DNA of 64,000 nucleotides, from NCBI GenBank assembly GCA_045634365.1, contig JAZRAC010000042.1, forward strand, positions 62,001 to 126,000. Reading direction: 5' to 3'. The notes below the pieces were generated by a model, which was not told the origin of the DNA, did no database searches, and was given only the letters and a program-made list of their open reading frames with translations. Numbering within the stretch: the first letter of the stretch is position 1; each line of letters starts with the position of its first letter. Position numbers and translations under genes: made by a program. Origin of the DNA: HGM04593 sp045634365 (GTDB lineage Bacteria; Bacteroidota; Bacteroidia; Bacteroidales; Bacteroidaceae). This document shows, in pieces, positions 1-9,297 of this stretch.

Positions 1-5
1 TTACT

Positions 6-1544
6 ATGAAAAGAGTTTTAACAATATTATTCTCGGTTGCTATCGTGGCCTCGGCATTTGCTCAAAATAGCTACGATGCGATGCGCCTTGTCGATAATGA
101 CTTGGTGGGAACTGCACGATTCGTGGGTATGGGTGGTGCAATGAGCGCACTTGGTACAGATATTTCTGTAATTTCCACTAACCCTGCGGGTATAGGCCTC
201 TATCGCTCCAACGATATTGTAATGTCGTTGGGAATGAATACAACAAAGAACAGTGCCGATTTTGGCGGCTACTCGGTGAAGAGTGACAAAAATTCCTTTG
301 CCATAAATAATCTTGGCTTTGTGCTTGCCAAGGAGATGGAGGTGGGGAGTGTTAAGTTTGTGAATATCGCGGCTAATTATCGTCGCAGTAATAATCTTGC
401 AAACAGGTTCGATGCAATGGGCTCGTTACTGCACGGTGAACATTATTTCTCGCAGCAGTATAGGTTGCACGAAATGTATTTGAACGATGGTTATGATTTT
501 GCCGATCACTTTGATTACACCGATTATACGTCGTATGAATATCCGTGGTTGGGGTTGCTTGCTTCAACATCGGGCCTGCTCGACTATGATGGTAATCTTT
601 ATTATGTTCCCGGCAACGAGGATGGCCTTTACCCTACAATGATGGAGTACTTCTCGACGGAGAAAGGAGGGGTAAACGACATTGATGTGAATATTTCGTG
701 CAACATAAACGACAGGGTGTATCTTGGTTTTACTGTGGGTGCCACTTATGTCGACTATACGCGCACTTCGGAATATTCGGAATTTGATGAAATGGGAAAT
801 AATTACTACACTTTGCAAAATAATTACAATGTGAAGGGTAATGGCATAAATGTGAAGTTCGGCGCTATATTCCGCCCGTTTGAGTCCTCTCCGTTTAAGG
901 TGGGCGTTGCCGTGCACACTCCCACGTGGTATTCTCTAACCGATAGAACTTCGGCTGCGATGCTTGGTGGCGATGGATATGTATACGATACTCGCGACGC
1001 TGATTGCTATGGTGGCGACCTGTTTGTAGATTATGATTTTACCACTCCGTGGCGTTTGAACTTGTCGACGTCGTATACTTTTGGCAAGTATGCCGCTGTA
1101 AATGCCGAATATGAATATGTCGATTATTCTACTGCGAAGCTGAAATATACCGATGGTGGCAAGATGGATTTTCTCAATGAGGATATTGAGGCTAATATGA
1201 AGGCGCAACATATATTCCGTTTGGGTGCGCTCTTTAATGTTAGCAATAATTTCTCTTTGCGTTGTGGTTATAATCATATTACCGCTCCTTTTAAGGAGGA
1301 GGCGGTGAAGGTTAATATGCTGTACACCGATACAAATGTCGACTTTACAAACAGGTACGAAACAAATATTGTAACTTTTGGCGCAGGTTATAGCAATAAA
1401 GGCTGGTACGCCGATGTCGCTTATAAACTTGCTATGCAGAAGTGTGATTTCTATAATTATTACGATTCGGAGTATTTGAACCCTTGTGCCTATGTTTCCA
1501 CTAATCGTAGCAGCGTTATTTTGTCGGTGGGTTACAGATTTTAA
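6..1544 (+). CDS. OmpP1/FadL-like outer-membrane beta-barrel protein
   Basis: 512 aa. Residues 1-19 form a signal peptide ending in ASAFA-Q. The N-terminus (GTARFVGMGGAMSALGTDIS, then TNPAGIGLY) is the NPAG-containing hatch signature of the OmpP1/FadL/TodX barrel family. The rest alternates aromatic and polar residues as expected of beta strands, and the last residue is a phenylalanine (GYRF), typical of BAM-assembled barrels. Proteins of this type are often labelled hemin receptor or transporter in Bacteroides, but the substrate cannot be read from the sequence. The ATG lies 5 bases from the window edge, so its promoter is not visible. Its stop overlaps the stop of the convergent DUF4421 gene by 3 bp. 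Fold confidence is high; function is open. Confidence 0.85.
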   Translation: MKRVLTILFSVAIVASAFAQNSYDAMRLVDNDLVGTARFVGMGGAMSALGTDISVISTNPAGIGLYRSNDIVMSLGMNTTKNSADFGGYSVKSDKNSFAINNLGFVLAKEMEVGSVKFVNIAANYRRSNNLANRFDAMGSLLHGEHYFSQQYRLHEMYLNDGYDFADHFDYTDYTSYEYPWLGLLASTSGLLDYDGNLYYVPGNEDGLYPTMMEYFSTEKGGVNDIDVNISCNINDRVYLGFTVGATYVDYTRTSEYSEFDEMGNNYYTLQNNYNVKGNGINVKFGAIFRPFESSPFKVGVAVHTPTWYSLTDRTSAAMLGGDGYVYDTRDADCYGGDLFVDYDFTTPWRLNLSTSYTFGKYAAVNAEYEYVDYSTAKLKYTDGGKMDFLNEDIEANMKAQHIFRLGALFNVSNNFSLRCGYNHITAPFKEEAVKVNMLYTDTNVDFTNRYETNIVTFGAGYSNKGWYADVAYKLAMQKCDFYNYYDSEYLNPCAYVSTNRSSVILSVGYRF

Positions 1545-2677
1545 TTTTTAGGCTTCTTCTTCCAGAAATTGTATCCTATTGACAGGTTTATATTGCCGAA
1601 TCCGTTAATAACCGATAGCTCGCTCTTGCGGTAGCTGTATGTATGGGATATAAAGGAGGCACTTATGTAGTAGTCGCCGTTGTTATAAACGACCGATGCA
1701 CGGGATATTAAATCGAAATTGATGCTCGATATTAACTCCTTGCTGTAAAATAGTTTCAGCGAGGAGTTTTTATATCCTATACAGGGGGTGAGAGAGAGGT
1801 TGGCCAGCCAATTTTTTGCAAAAACCCAATTATAGGAGTACCCGAACTTTATGCTGAAATCCTTGTATTTTACTTTGTTGAATATTAGGTCGTCTTTTAG
1901 GCTGAGTGTCAGTCTCGGGTCCATATTCAGGTAGTTGAAACTGAATTTCTGTTCGTTGTATGTGAGCCCGAGTATGAATGAACCGGCGCTTATCCGTTGG
2001 GTGTTACTCTGGCTGTAAGCTGCCGGGTAGGAGAACCTTTTATTGTTGAATATATAGTAGATGTTTATTCCTTTCTGCTTGGTGCTGAATCCATTGTGCG
2101 ACGGGTTATAATCGGTTAATTTTAATCCGTACTCATTTACAACGCCTCTGGTATTGGAAATTTCGAATCCTTTGTCGCGTTTACGATACAAAAGGTCTAT
2201 GCCAAGTTTGGCTGTGTAGAAGCTGAGGTTTATATCTCTCTTTGCATCGTTTTTTGTCATATCGAAATACCACCCGAGGAATAGCCATCTCCATCCTACG
2301 TATAGCCCTATCTTGTTGCCATTGTCGGGCCTTAATGCAATACTTTGGCTGTTGTCGCTCGATGTAAATCTGTAATATTCATAGGTGTATGAATATTGTG
2401 TCATCACGGTCATATCGTACTCGTTGGGGATTACATAGAGCGAGTCCCTTTGGTCGAGTTTGTTGCTGATGAGGCTCTCGGCTTTATGCAACTTACTGTT
2501 TATCGCCTCTTCGACCTTGTGTATATGTTCGCTTATTGCCTCTTCGTTTTTTTTTGTATAATCGATTATCTTGTTTAGAGAGGGGATGTTGCTTTGTGCC
2601 TTTAATACAGGGGTAGCTGCAAGCATTATTATCAATGCCATTACTCTTATTACCGTATTATATTTAAGGCTGCTCAT
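1541..2677 (-). CDS. DUF4421 family outer-membrane protein
   Basis: 378 aa. A signal peptide (about residues 1-27, ending VLKAQ) is followed by a helical stretch rich in E, H and K (about residues 35-75), then repeated beta strands with aromatic girdles such as YVGWRWLFLGWYFDM. This matches my recollection of DUF4421, a Bacteroidota barrel family of unknown function. It is the last gene of a five-gene minus-strand operon that starts at the DUF4468 gene; the preceding oxidoreductase ends 18 bp upstream. Location in the outer membrane is inferred from the strand pattern. No substrate or partner is evident. Confidence 0.75.
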   Translation of the reverse strand: MSSLKYNTVIRVMALIIMLAATPVLKAQSNIPSLNKIIDYTKKNEEAISEHIHKVEEAINSKLHKAESLISNKLDQRDSLYVIPNEYDMTVMTQYSYTYEYYRFTSSDNSQSIALRPDNGNKIGLYVGWRWLFLGWYFDMTKNDAKRDINLSFYTAKLGIDLLYRKRDKGFEISNTRGVVNEYGLKLTDYNPSHNGFSTKQKGINIYYIFNNKRFSYPAAYSQSNTQRISAGSFILGLTYNEQKFSFNYLNMDPRLTLSLKDDLIFNKVKYKDFSIKFGYSYNWVFAKNWLANLSLTPCIGYKNSSLKLFYSKELISSINFDLISRASVVYNNGDYYISASFISHTYSYRKSELSVINGFGNINLSIGYNFWKKKPKN

Positions 2678-2695
2678 TGCACCGGTGGGGCTTTT

Positions 2696-3676
2696 TTATA
2701 TTATTTTGCCGAGGATTTTATCGAGCACCCAATTAGTGGGTGTTGCGCTTATGCTGTCGCAAGTGCAGTTGCTTTTGTGTTGCAGATGCTCCACGATGTT
2801 GCGTATGAGTGGCAACTGCACGTATGGAGGGTTGGGGATTTTGTACTCCTTTGTTCCCTCTTCTCCGCGAAAAACTATGGGCTCGAAGGTGAATACCGAA
2901 AATTTTATGCTTCCCTTGCTGCCGAAGATTTCTATGCGGTCTTCCTTCGACGATTCGTCCGACACGAAGCACCAAGAGCCCGAGCCGGGTATGCCATTCT
3001 CGAATCGGAAACAGGCACTCACTGTGTCTTCGGCTTTGTATAGGCCGCCTCGGTTGGCACTGTATCCTTCGGCGTATAGTATGCATCCGAACATCTCTTG
3101 CAGCAGGTCTATCTGGTGGGGCGCAAGGTCGTAGAAATAGCCTCCGCCGGCAATTTCGGGATTAACTCTCCAAGGGAGGTTGTTGCGGTTGTAGTCGAGG
3201 TCGCGGGGAGGAACGGCAAAGCGTATCTGCACGTTGAGCACCTGCCCTATGAGAGGCAGCAGTTCTTTTACCTTCTGAAAGTAAGGGAGGTAACGACGAT
3301 AGTAGGCTACGAAGCAGGGGACGCCTGTTTCGCGGGATATGCGGTTGATGCGGGCGCAGTCCTCGTAGCTTGCTGCGAGTGGCTTTTCAACATAAACAGG
3401 CTTGCCTGCCTTCATTGCCATTATTGCGTATGTTACGTGCGACGAGGGTGGGGTTGCTATATATACTGCGTTTACTTCGGGGTCGTCGACAAGGGCCTGT
3501 GCATCGGTGTAATAGTGGGGGATATTATGCCTGCGGGCATACTCCTTGGCCTTCTCCTTGTCGCGTCCCATTACTGCAATAACTTCGGAACCTTTTACAA
3601 GGTTGAATGCCGGGCCGCTCTTCTTTTCGGTGACCTCGCCACAGCCGATGAATCCCCATTTTATTGTGACATTCAT
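2696..3676 (-). CDS. Gfo/Idh/MocA family NAD(P)-dependent oxidoreductase
   Basis: 326 aa. The N-terminal Rossmann fold begins WGFIGCGEVTEKKSGPAF. The catalytic-loop motif EKPLA is near residue 98, with the nicotinamide-proximal lysine conserved. A C-terminal alpha/beta domain carries APHQIDLL with the usual active-site histidine, near residue 183. The family oxidises or reduces sugar-ring hydroxyls or related carbonyls in the cytoplasm; the substrate is not identifiable. The gene sits between a porin (7 bp upstream) and DUF4421 (18 bp downstream) on the same strand. This suggests co-transcription with envelope genes, though a functional link is only inferred. Length is normal for the family. 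Confidence 0.88.
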   Translation of the reverse strand: MNVTIKWGFIGCGEVTEKKSGPAFNLVKGSEVIAVMGRDKEKAKEYARRHNIPHYYTDAQALVDDPEVNAVYIATPPSSHVTYAIMAMKAGKPVYVEKPLAASYEDCARINRISRETGVPCFVAYYRRYLPYFQKVKELLPLIGQVLNVQIRFAVPPRDLDYNRNNLPWRVNPEIAGGGYFYDLAPHQIDLLQEMFGCILYAEGYSANRGGLYKAEDTVSACFRFENGIPGSGSWCFVSDESSKEDRIEIFGSKGSIKFSVFTFEPIVFRGEEGTKEYKIPNPPYVQLPLIRNIVEHLQHKSNCTCDSISATPTNWVLDKILGKII

Positions 3677-3683
3677 ATTCGTA

Positions 3684-5717
3684 TCAGTTGTAGAAGTTCC
3701 ACGATAGGCCCAGCCATAGTATGGCGGGATTTACAGGGTAGTGGGGTACCAAGAAGTAGTTTCTGTTACCGCTTCCTTCGTTAAGATGTTGATATTTTAC
3801 ATAGAATCGTGTCTGTTTCAGCAGGAAGTTTGCGTACACGCTTACGATGGGGTAGTCGCCGGTCTTTACTCTTTCTTGTGGATTTTGTAATGTAAATTGG
3901 CCAAGCTCGGGGGAGTAGTCGGGGGCGTAGTACATTGTGAAATATCGTACATCGGCTCCTAATTCTGTATTAAGAACTTTGGCTATTCTGAATTTTAGAT
4001 AAAGGTTGGCGTATAGGTTGAGTGCGGGGAGGGGCAGCACTGCTTCGTTGCTGCTGTGCTGATAGGTTGCCTCTACATCCATATTTATAAATCTCCATTT
4101 GAGGCTCTGGTTCAGTGTTGCCGAGAATACTTTTATATTCTCGTCTGCTTGTAGCACGGTGAGGCTGCTTAATGGGGTGTTGTTTGCCGGCGTGTTTGCA
4201 ATGTAGGTGTAGTTCTTTATATTCTCTATTCCCGCTTTTATTCTTGTTCTTGTCTTTTCGATGTTTGCTGATAGTTCTATTCTCGATTTAAACTCCTTGT
4301 CGAGGTCGTCGTTGTCCCACCAATAGTGCTGTGAGTGGAAGTGGCGATAGTAGAACGAGGGACGGTCGTTTCTTATGAAGGCTTTTAGCTTCACCTGTGC
4401 CTCCTTGCCCCATAGTTTGAAGTTGGCGGCTCCTTCTCCTTCGAGTGAGAATGCTCCAAGGTCGTCGCCCGAGATTGCATTTTCACCCTGTATGCGGTAT
4501 TTAAAGATTTTGTTCAGATTGCTCTCGATTACTCCACCGATGGCCACTGTGTGCTCGTTGTATCTGTGGGCATATTCTCTTTTCGAGAATATTATAGTGT
4601 CGGGCATTGTGTATCGGTTGTATTTGTAGGAGAGGTAGGCGGTGATATTGGCAAAGGCCCATTTTTTCGACCCTTCGCGCAGGGAGATGCCCACTCTGTT
4701 TGTCAAAGAGAAGTTCCTGTATTGCTCCATAGAGTCGGCTCGCAGGAAGTTGTCGGCATAAAAGTCTATCGGTTGCTCGTAGCAGCGGAATTGGCGTTTG
4801 CCTGTTGCAAATTCCACTGTGTGCATTATGCGTGCGATGCTTATAAATTCGGGCTTAATGTCTGTGCTGTCGCTCTCTGTAGCGAGGCTTTTGCGATAGT
4901 AGCCAAGGTTGTAGTTGTGTGTGAAGTAGGCTGTGTATGTTTCGTTCCTGTTCCAAGTTTTTTCAAAATTCACGGGAATGTCGGCAGGGCCGAAGTTACT
5001 GCTCGATCCGTCGGTCTCTTCGGGGCGTTTAATGTAGTCGTCGTTTGTGATACCTCCATTCTCGGCAAGTTTCATGTGGTAGCGGTTCGCTACAAAGTGA
5101 TAGTTGTATCTCTCGCCTTTGTAGTAGGAGAATAGCGCAAAGTTCATCAGGGCCGTTGATTGGTTGTCGTAACGTCCTCGGCCATAGAGGTAGTCGAACA
5201 TTCCTCCAATGCCGAGCTTTTTGCCGACATTTGTGGTGAAGAAGGCTCTGAAACGGTCGTCACCATCCGACCTGTTGCCCGATGTGTGGTACGTGAGGTT
5301 GGTGTATGGCGATTTTGTGTTGGTGAAGAACATTTCGTTTGGACGGGTTACGAAATAGTCGTATGGTGCCAAAAAATTATATTCTGTGTTCCCGGGGCGG
5401 TTGAAGAATATGCGCGACTGACGGGGTGAACCCATATTGCCAAGTGTATTGTACTCACCGTTCATTCCCTCGGTCTGGTGCCAATTCTGGTACATATATT
5501 GCAGAGTATCGGCGTTTACGGGGGTTACCTCTCCGAATAGCTCGTCGATGTGCCATTGGCGTATTTCGGTGGGTATTTTAAGGTTTCTTTTGCTGCTGTC
5601 GCGCTCGGCTTTGTAGAAAGGATTGAAAACCTCGCCGCTGCCGAAGCCTTCGGCATTCTGTCCCGATGCGATGCAGGGGAGCAGTGCCGCAAGTATGTAT
5701 ATGAGCGTTTTTTTCAT
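3684..5717 (-). CDS. Putative porin (Porin_10-type outer-membrane barrel)
   Basis: 677 aa with a signal peptide (residues 1-19, ending IASGQ). The mature part is a large beta barrel rich in Y, F, N and R, ending in the strand LWLGLSWNFYN. The order of features, with an N-terminal segment containing YDYFVTRPNEMFF and SPYTNLTYHTSG, fits the Bacteroidota putative-porin family (Porin_10, from memory). It probably forms a channel or structural barrel in the outer membrane; cargo is unknown. It starts 5 bp after the small membrane-protein gene, so the two are likely translationally coupled. Confidence 0.8.
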   Translation of the reverse strand: MKKTLIYILAALLPCIASGQNAEGFGSGEVFNPFYKAERDSSKRNLKIPTEIRQWHIDELFGEVTPVNADTLQYMYQNWHQTEGMNGEYNTLGNMGSPRQSRIFFNRPGNTEYNFLAPYDYFVTRPNEMFFTNTKSPYTNLTYHTSGNRSDGDDRFRAFFTTNVGKKLGIGGMFDYLYGRGRYDNQSTALMNFALFSYYKGERYNYHFVANRYHMKLAENGGITNDDYIKRPEETDGSSSNFGPADIPVNFEKTWNRNETYTAYFTHNYNLGYYRKSLATESDSTDIKPEFISIARIMHTVEFATGKRQFRCYEQPIDFYADNFLRADSMEQYRNFSLTNRVGISLREGSKKWAFANITAYLSYKYNRYTMPDTIIFSKREYAHRYNEHTVAIGGVIESNLNKIFKYRIQGENAISGDDLGAFSLEGEGAANFKLWGKEAQVKLKAFIRNDRPSFYYRHFHSQHYWWDNDDLDKEFKSRIELSANIEKTRTRIKAGIENIKNYTYIANTPANNTPLSSLTVLQADENIKVFSATLNQSLKWRFINMDVEATYQHSSNEAVLPLPALNLYANLYLKFRIAKVLNTELGADVRYFTMYYAPDYSPELGQFTLQNPQERVKTGDYPIVSVYANFLLKQTRFYVKYQHLNEGSGNRNYFLVPHYPVNPAILWLGLSWNFYN

Positions 5718-5722
5718 CGGGA

Positions 5723-5893
5723 TTAGAACATAAATCGCAAAATAAATTCTATCATCTTGAATGTGATGGCCGCTACTCCCGTGTAAAGGAACAGGGGTGA
5801 GCCACTTGCTGCAAAATAGGCTATAAATGTTATAACCGTTGCAACGAGGAACAGAATGTTCAGTATGTATCTTGCTTTGTTTATTGTGTCCAC
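5723..5893 (-). CDS. Small membrane protein, 56 aa, GTG start
   Basis: An open frame starts at GTG (5891-5893), one base after the TAA of the DUF4468 gene, and ends 5 bp before the porin ATG, so it fills the gap exactly. It reads VDTINKARYILNILFLVATV, then ITFIAYFAASGSPLFLYTGV and AAITFKMIEFILRFMF. This gives two hydrophobic segments (about residues 10-28 and 34-50) with positive residues near the ends, consistent with an inner-membrane hairpin. No in-frame ATG would yield a similar protein. Its position between an envelope DUF4468 protein and a porin suggests an envelope role, but none is established. Confidence 0.75.
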   Translation of the reverse strand: MDTINKARYILNILFLVATVITFIAYFAASGSPLFLYTGVAAITFKMIEFILRFMF

Positions 5894-5894
5894 G

Positions 5895-6491
5895 TTATTT
5901 TGTTGCTGATAGTTTCTCTTTCAGTTGCTGTATGAGTGTCTCTTTCAGGTCTATTGTGTGTGTGCGGAACTTGCCGTTGAAGCGACGCAGACGGCCTTTC
6001 TTGTCTATTGCCTCTTCGTCGGTGATGCACTCCTCGGCGGTCATTTTCATTCCGCCGTCTTCTGCCTCTTCGTCCCACCAATATGTAATGCGGGACATAT
6101 TGAATTTGCAAGCGCCATCTTCGCAGGTGATTGTGAGGAAGTAGGTTATTCTTGAACGGTTAAGCACGAAGAACTTTTTTCGGAATACAAGGTACTCTTC
6201 CGATTTTGCGATTATTGTGCCGGGAATTTCTTCGTCATATTTTTTAAACCCTATTACTGTGGGTTTCACGAAACGCTCGTCCATCCAACCGTTGACAATG
6301 GCAGATACCTCTTTGGCGGTGAGCCCGGGGGTAGCAATAACCTCTTCGAATGTTACTTTCCTGTTAACAACAGGGATGGTGCCCACATTGTATTCTTGCT
6401 TTATGGTTTTCTCCTTCTTCTTGAAGATTTGTGCCTGTGCTGCTGTTGCCGATAGTGCAAGAAGCAGTATAAAAGGAATTATTCTTCTCAT
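5895..6491 (-). CDS. DUF4468 domain-containing exported protein
   Basis: 198 aa with a signal peptide (MRRIIPFILLLALSATAAQA-Q). The mature region has the DUF4468 pattern: an early strand VPVVNRKVTFEEV-like stretch, KEVSAIVNGWMDERF, then a beta-rich centre (RSRITYFLTITCEDGACKFN, ITYWWDEE). This family, with a TBP-like fold, is common in Bacteroidetes and has no established function. It is the first gene of the five-gene envelope operon and follows a clear minus-strand promoter at 6528-6559. A short basic stretch (KKKEKTIK) follows the signal peptide. Confidence 0.78.
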   Translation of the reverse strand: MRRIIPFILLLALSATAAQAQIFKKKEKTIKQEYNVGTIPVVNRKVTFEEVIATPGLTAKEVSAIVNGWMDERFVKPTVIGFKKYDEEIPGTIIAKSEEYLVFRKKFFVLNRSRITYFLTITCEDGACKFNMSRITYWWDEEAEDGGMKMTAEECITDEEAIDKKGRLRRFNGKFRTHTIDLKETLIQQLKEKLSATK

Positions 6492-6527
6492 TATAGTATA
6501 TAATTTGTTATTTATAGTATTACTTTG

Positions 6528-6559
6528 CGAAGATAATATAAAACTATAAAGAATGCAAA
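6528..6559 (-). promoter_or_regulatory. Bacteroidota-type promoter for the DUF4468-porin operon
   Basis: On the minus strand TTTG (6556-6559) is followed after 20 nt by TATCTTCG (6528-6535). This matches the sigma-ABfr consensus TTTG / 19-21 nt / TAnnTTTG apart from one base. It lies 37-68 bp upstream of the ATG at 6491. Confidence 0.75.
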
Positions 6560-6663
6560 ATAAAAAGTTCGGCCATTTGTGGTTTTAAATGTTAAATTGG
6601 CTCCTTCTCCCTATTTTTAGAATAAAAACAACTGTTTGTGCCGGAATTATCTCTCTTTTTCAC

Positions 6664-6671
6664 TACCTTTG
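6664..6671 (+). promoter_or_regulatory. -7 promoter box upstream of the PASTA gene
   Basis: TACCTTTG matches the -7 consensus TAnnTTTG exactly and lies 80 bp before the ATG at 6751. The nearest TTTG upstream (6635-6638) is 25 nt away, more than the usual 19-21, so the -33 element is weak or absent. Confidence 0.55.
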
Positions 6672-6750
6672 CACTAATGCGCAAAGGTGAATGATTTTCG
6701 CTACAAATGCGGTTTTTAGAAATTAAACAGCTTCTAAATATTTAAGAACT

Positions 6751-7344
6751 ATGAAGAAGAAATTTTCGAGTTTTATCAGAACTCTTTTTATAAATATTGC
6801 AGCGGTGATTGTGGTGCTTGCGGCTCTGTGTTGGGCGGCGTTGGCTTGGCTCGATAGTTATACTTTGCACGGGCTGGTTGTTGAGGTTCCGAATGTGTGT
6901 GGCTTGAATGTTGATGCTGCCGCTGAATTGTTGCGTAAGGAGAAACTCGATTTTGAAATTTTGGAATATAAATATAAGAAGGGTGCCAAAATAGACGAGG
7001 TTATAGAGCAGCATCCTTTGCGTGGCTCACAAGTGAAGGATGGGCGCAAGATACAGCTTGTGCTTAATTCGGCAAAGGTGCCCGAGCGACCCTTGCCCGA
7101 TGTTGTTGACAATAGTTCGTTGCGCGAGGCTGTGGCACGCCTCACAGCTGCCGGGTTTAAGATAGTCGACTATGTAAAGGTTGGCGGAGAGCTCGATTGG
7201 GTATATTCGGTTATAATGGGTGAGGATACTTTGCAGAATGGTGCAAAGGTGCCCACCGGTGCTGCGCTCATTCTGTGTGTCGGTAATGGTTCTGATGTTG
7301 TTGGTGACGATGAACCTGTGATAGAGGAGTCTTGGTTTGAATAA
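6751..7344 (+). CDS. PASTA domain-containing membrane protein
   Basis: 197 aa. A short cytoplasmic N-terminus and one transmembrane helix (about residues 12-34) precede two or more PASTA repeats. The first is clear (VVEVPNVCGLNVDAAAELL to KIQLVLNSAK, about residues 42-110); the second starts at LPDVVDNSSLREAVARL (about 115) and ends with ALILCVGNG. PASTA domains bind peptidoglycan fragments in other proteins. Here no kinase or transpeptidase is attached, which is the usual arrangement in Bacteroidales. The pseudouridine synthase gene begins 4 bp after its stop, a pairing I recall from other Bacteroides genomes. Confidence 0.88.
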   Translation: MKKKFSSFIRTLFINIAAVIVVLAALCWAALAWLDSYTLHGLVVEVPNVCGLNVDAAAELLRKEKLDFEILEYKYKKGAKIDEVIEQHPLRGSQVKDGRKIQLVLNSAKVPERPLPDVVDNSSLREAVARLTAAGFKIVDYVKVGGELDWVYSVIMGEDTLQNGAKVPTGAALILCVGNGSDVVGDDEPVIEESWFE

Positions 7345-7348
7345 GATT

Positions 7349-8431
7349 ATGTCGGAGATTGATATTTTTGAGGATTTGAATGACGAACTCGCCGTTGGCG
7401 ATGAACTGTCGGCCGGTGAGGAGGCTCTTTTTAAGGAGGTGTGTTTGGTTGCCGATAAGGGGCAGTCGCCCATTCGCATAGATAAATTCCTCATAGACCA
7501 TCTTGCAAATACCTCGCGTAACAAGATACAGCAGGCTGCCGATGCGGGTGCCATTGCTGTAAATGGCAAGGTGGTGAAGAGTAATTACAAGGTGAAGCCT
7601 TGCGACTGCATTGTAATTACGATGAATACTCCCGTGTACGACAATACGATTGTTGCCGAGGATATTCCGCTCGATGTTGTGTATGAGGATGACCATCTTA
7701 TGGTGGTAAATAAGCCTGCGGGGTTGGTTGTGCACCCCGGTTGCGGCAATACTCACGGAACGCTCATAAATGCTGTTGCTTGGCACTTGCGCAATAATAA
7801 GGATTTTGATGCTAACGACCCGCAAGTGGGGCTTGTGCACAGGATTGACAAGAATACCTCGGGCTTGCTTGTCGTGGCAAAGACCGCTGCGGCAAAGGCT
7901 CATCTGGGTATGCAGTTTTTCAAGAAAACCACGAAACGCACCTATAATGCGGTAGTGTGGGGGAGTTTAAAGGAAGATAATGGTACGGTTATTGGAAATA
8001 TCACCCGCAACCCCCGCAACCGTTTGCAGATGTGTGTGTCGCCCGACGAGTCGGTTGGCAAATATGCGGTAACACATTACAGGGTGCTTGAACGTTTGTC
8101 CTATGTGTCGTTGGTGGAGTGTAATCTGGAAACGGGGCGCACGCACCAGATTAGGGTGCATATGAAGCATATAGGGCACATTCTTTTCAACGATGATGTG
8201 TATGGAGGCGACGAGATTCTGAAAGGTACTAATTTCAGCAAGTACAGCCAATTTGTGCGTAACTGCTTTAAATTGTGTCCGCGTCAGGCGCTTCACGCAA
8301 AGACTTTGGGCTTTGTGCATCCGGCAACCGGAGAGATGATGTTTTTTGATTCGGAACTGCCCGCCGATTTTTCGGCCCTCTTGGATGCTTGGCGCACATA
8401 TTCGCAGGCCAGTGCATCGTATAATCAGTAG
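7349..8431 (+). CDS. rluD: RluA-family 23S rRNA pseudouridine synthase
   Basis: 360 aa. An N-terminal acidic tail is followed by an S4 RNA-binding domain (about residues 45-100, QSPIRIDKFLIDHLANTSRN). The catalytic domain has the family signature GLVHRIDKNTSGLLVVAKT (near residue 165), in which the aspartate is the nucleophile that isomerises uridine. Assignment to the RluD branch rather than RluC or RluA is by overall similarity. I choose ATG 7349; an in-frame TTG at 7337 would overlap the PASTA gene and adds only MNKI. It is the second gene of the PASTA operon. It converges with the GH25 gene, with 3 bp between stops. Confidence 0.88.
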   Translation: MSEIDIFEDLNDELAVGDELSAGEEALFKEVCLVADKGQSPIRIDKFLIDHLANTSRNKIQQAADAGAIAVNGKVVKSNYKVKPCDCIVITMNTPVYDNTIVAEDIPLDVVYEDDHLMVVNKPAGLVVHPGCGNTHGTLINAVAWHLRNNKDFDANDPQVGLVHRIDKNTSGLLVVAKTAAAKAHLGMQFFKKTTKRTYNAVVWGSLKEDNGTVIGNITRNPRNRLQMCVSPDESVGKYAVTHYRVLERLSYVSLVECNLETGRTHQIRVHMKHIGHILFNDDVYGGDEILKGTNFSKYSQFVRNCFKLCPRQALHAKTLGFVHPATGEMMFFDSELPADFSALLDAWRTYSQASASYNQ

Positions 8432-8434
8432 AGA

Positions 8435-9283
8435 TTATTTTATTCGCAAGCTCTTCAACTGCTCTAAACTGCCGTTGAAGATGTTTATATCCACATTGTG
8501 GGGAATGCCCGGCACTTCTCCAATATCGGAGCATTGCCAAATGAGCCATTTTACATCCTCGTCGAGTGCGTCGATGTAGTAGTGGGCCACCCACGAGGGG
8601 TATCGGGCGAAGAAGGGGTCGGAGGATAGGTAACGCTCCTTGTATTTGCGGTAGGTGTATAGCAAGGGCTTCACCCCATAGTGCTCTTCGAGTTTTTTGA
8701 TAAAGATTTTGAGCTCTTGAAGAAACTTCTCCTTGTTTTTCGGCTTCTCTTCAATATCCACCATCGGTGGAAGGTCGCCTTTTTTGAGATTTGCTGTTTT
8801 TATGAACATCTGTGCCTGTGCAAGCCCCGATGATGTTGTGCTGAAATAGTGGTAGGCTCCGCGTATAAAACCATTTTTGCCGGCCTCTTCAAAGTTGTCG
8901 GCAAAGTTAACATCGGTAAAGTCGCTGCCTTCGGTGGCTTTTATGTAGACGAATGATATTGGAGCTTCCGCGGGATTTTCGTCGCGGAATTTTTCCCAGT
9001 CGATATTGCCTTGGTGGCGAGAAATGTCAATGCCGAATACGCTGTACCCCGATGGGAGGCATATTTCATATTGCTTGTGCCCGTAACAGGGGCGGAAACG
9101 GTAAAAATAGGGCCTGAAAAAGAGGGTGTAGATAAGATACAATGCCACTGCTGCCACCAAGATTATTATTGTGACATATATCCAGCGTGGCATAGGAGTG
9201 CCTACGTCTGGGGATGATGAACGGCGGGCGGAAGTTTTCTTCCGTCCGCCGGTTCTCTTTTGTATCTTTTTCTTTTCTGCCAT
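8435..9283 (-). CDS. Glycoside hydrolase family 25 lysozyme-like protein
   Basis: 282 aa. A basic cytoplasmic N-terminus (KKKIQKRTGGRKKTSARR) is followed by a transmembrane anchor (about residues 32-52) and a GH25 domain. Landmarks are VFGIDISRHQGNIDWEKF at the start of the barrel, FVYIKATEGSDFTD, and PPMVDIEE, which contains the catalytic acidic pair region. The family cleaves the MurNAc-GlcNAc bond of peptidoglycan. The anchor implies it acts on the periplasmic side of the inner membrane. It lies 14 bp downstream of pfp on the same strand, so it may share its transcript, although the two functions are unrelated. Confidence 0.88.
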   Translation of the reverse strand: MAEKKKIQKRTGGRKKTSARRSSSPDVGTPMPRWIYVTIIILVAAVALYLIYTLFFRPYFYRFRPCYGHKQYEICLPSGYSVFGIDISRHQGNIDWEKFRDENPAEAPISFVYIKATEGSDFTDVNFADNFEEAGKNGFIRGAYHYFSTTSSGLAQAQMFIKTANLKKGDLPPMVDIEEKPKNKEKFLQELKIFIKKLEEHYGVKPLLYTYRKYKERYLSSDPFFARYPSWVAHYYIDALDEDVKWLIWQCSDIGEVPGIPHNVDINIFNGSLEQLKSLRIK

Positions 9284-9297
9284 TCAGGCTGCAAATA

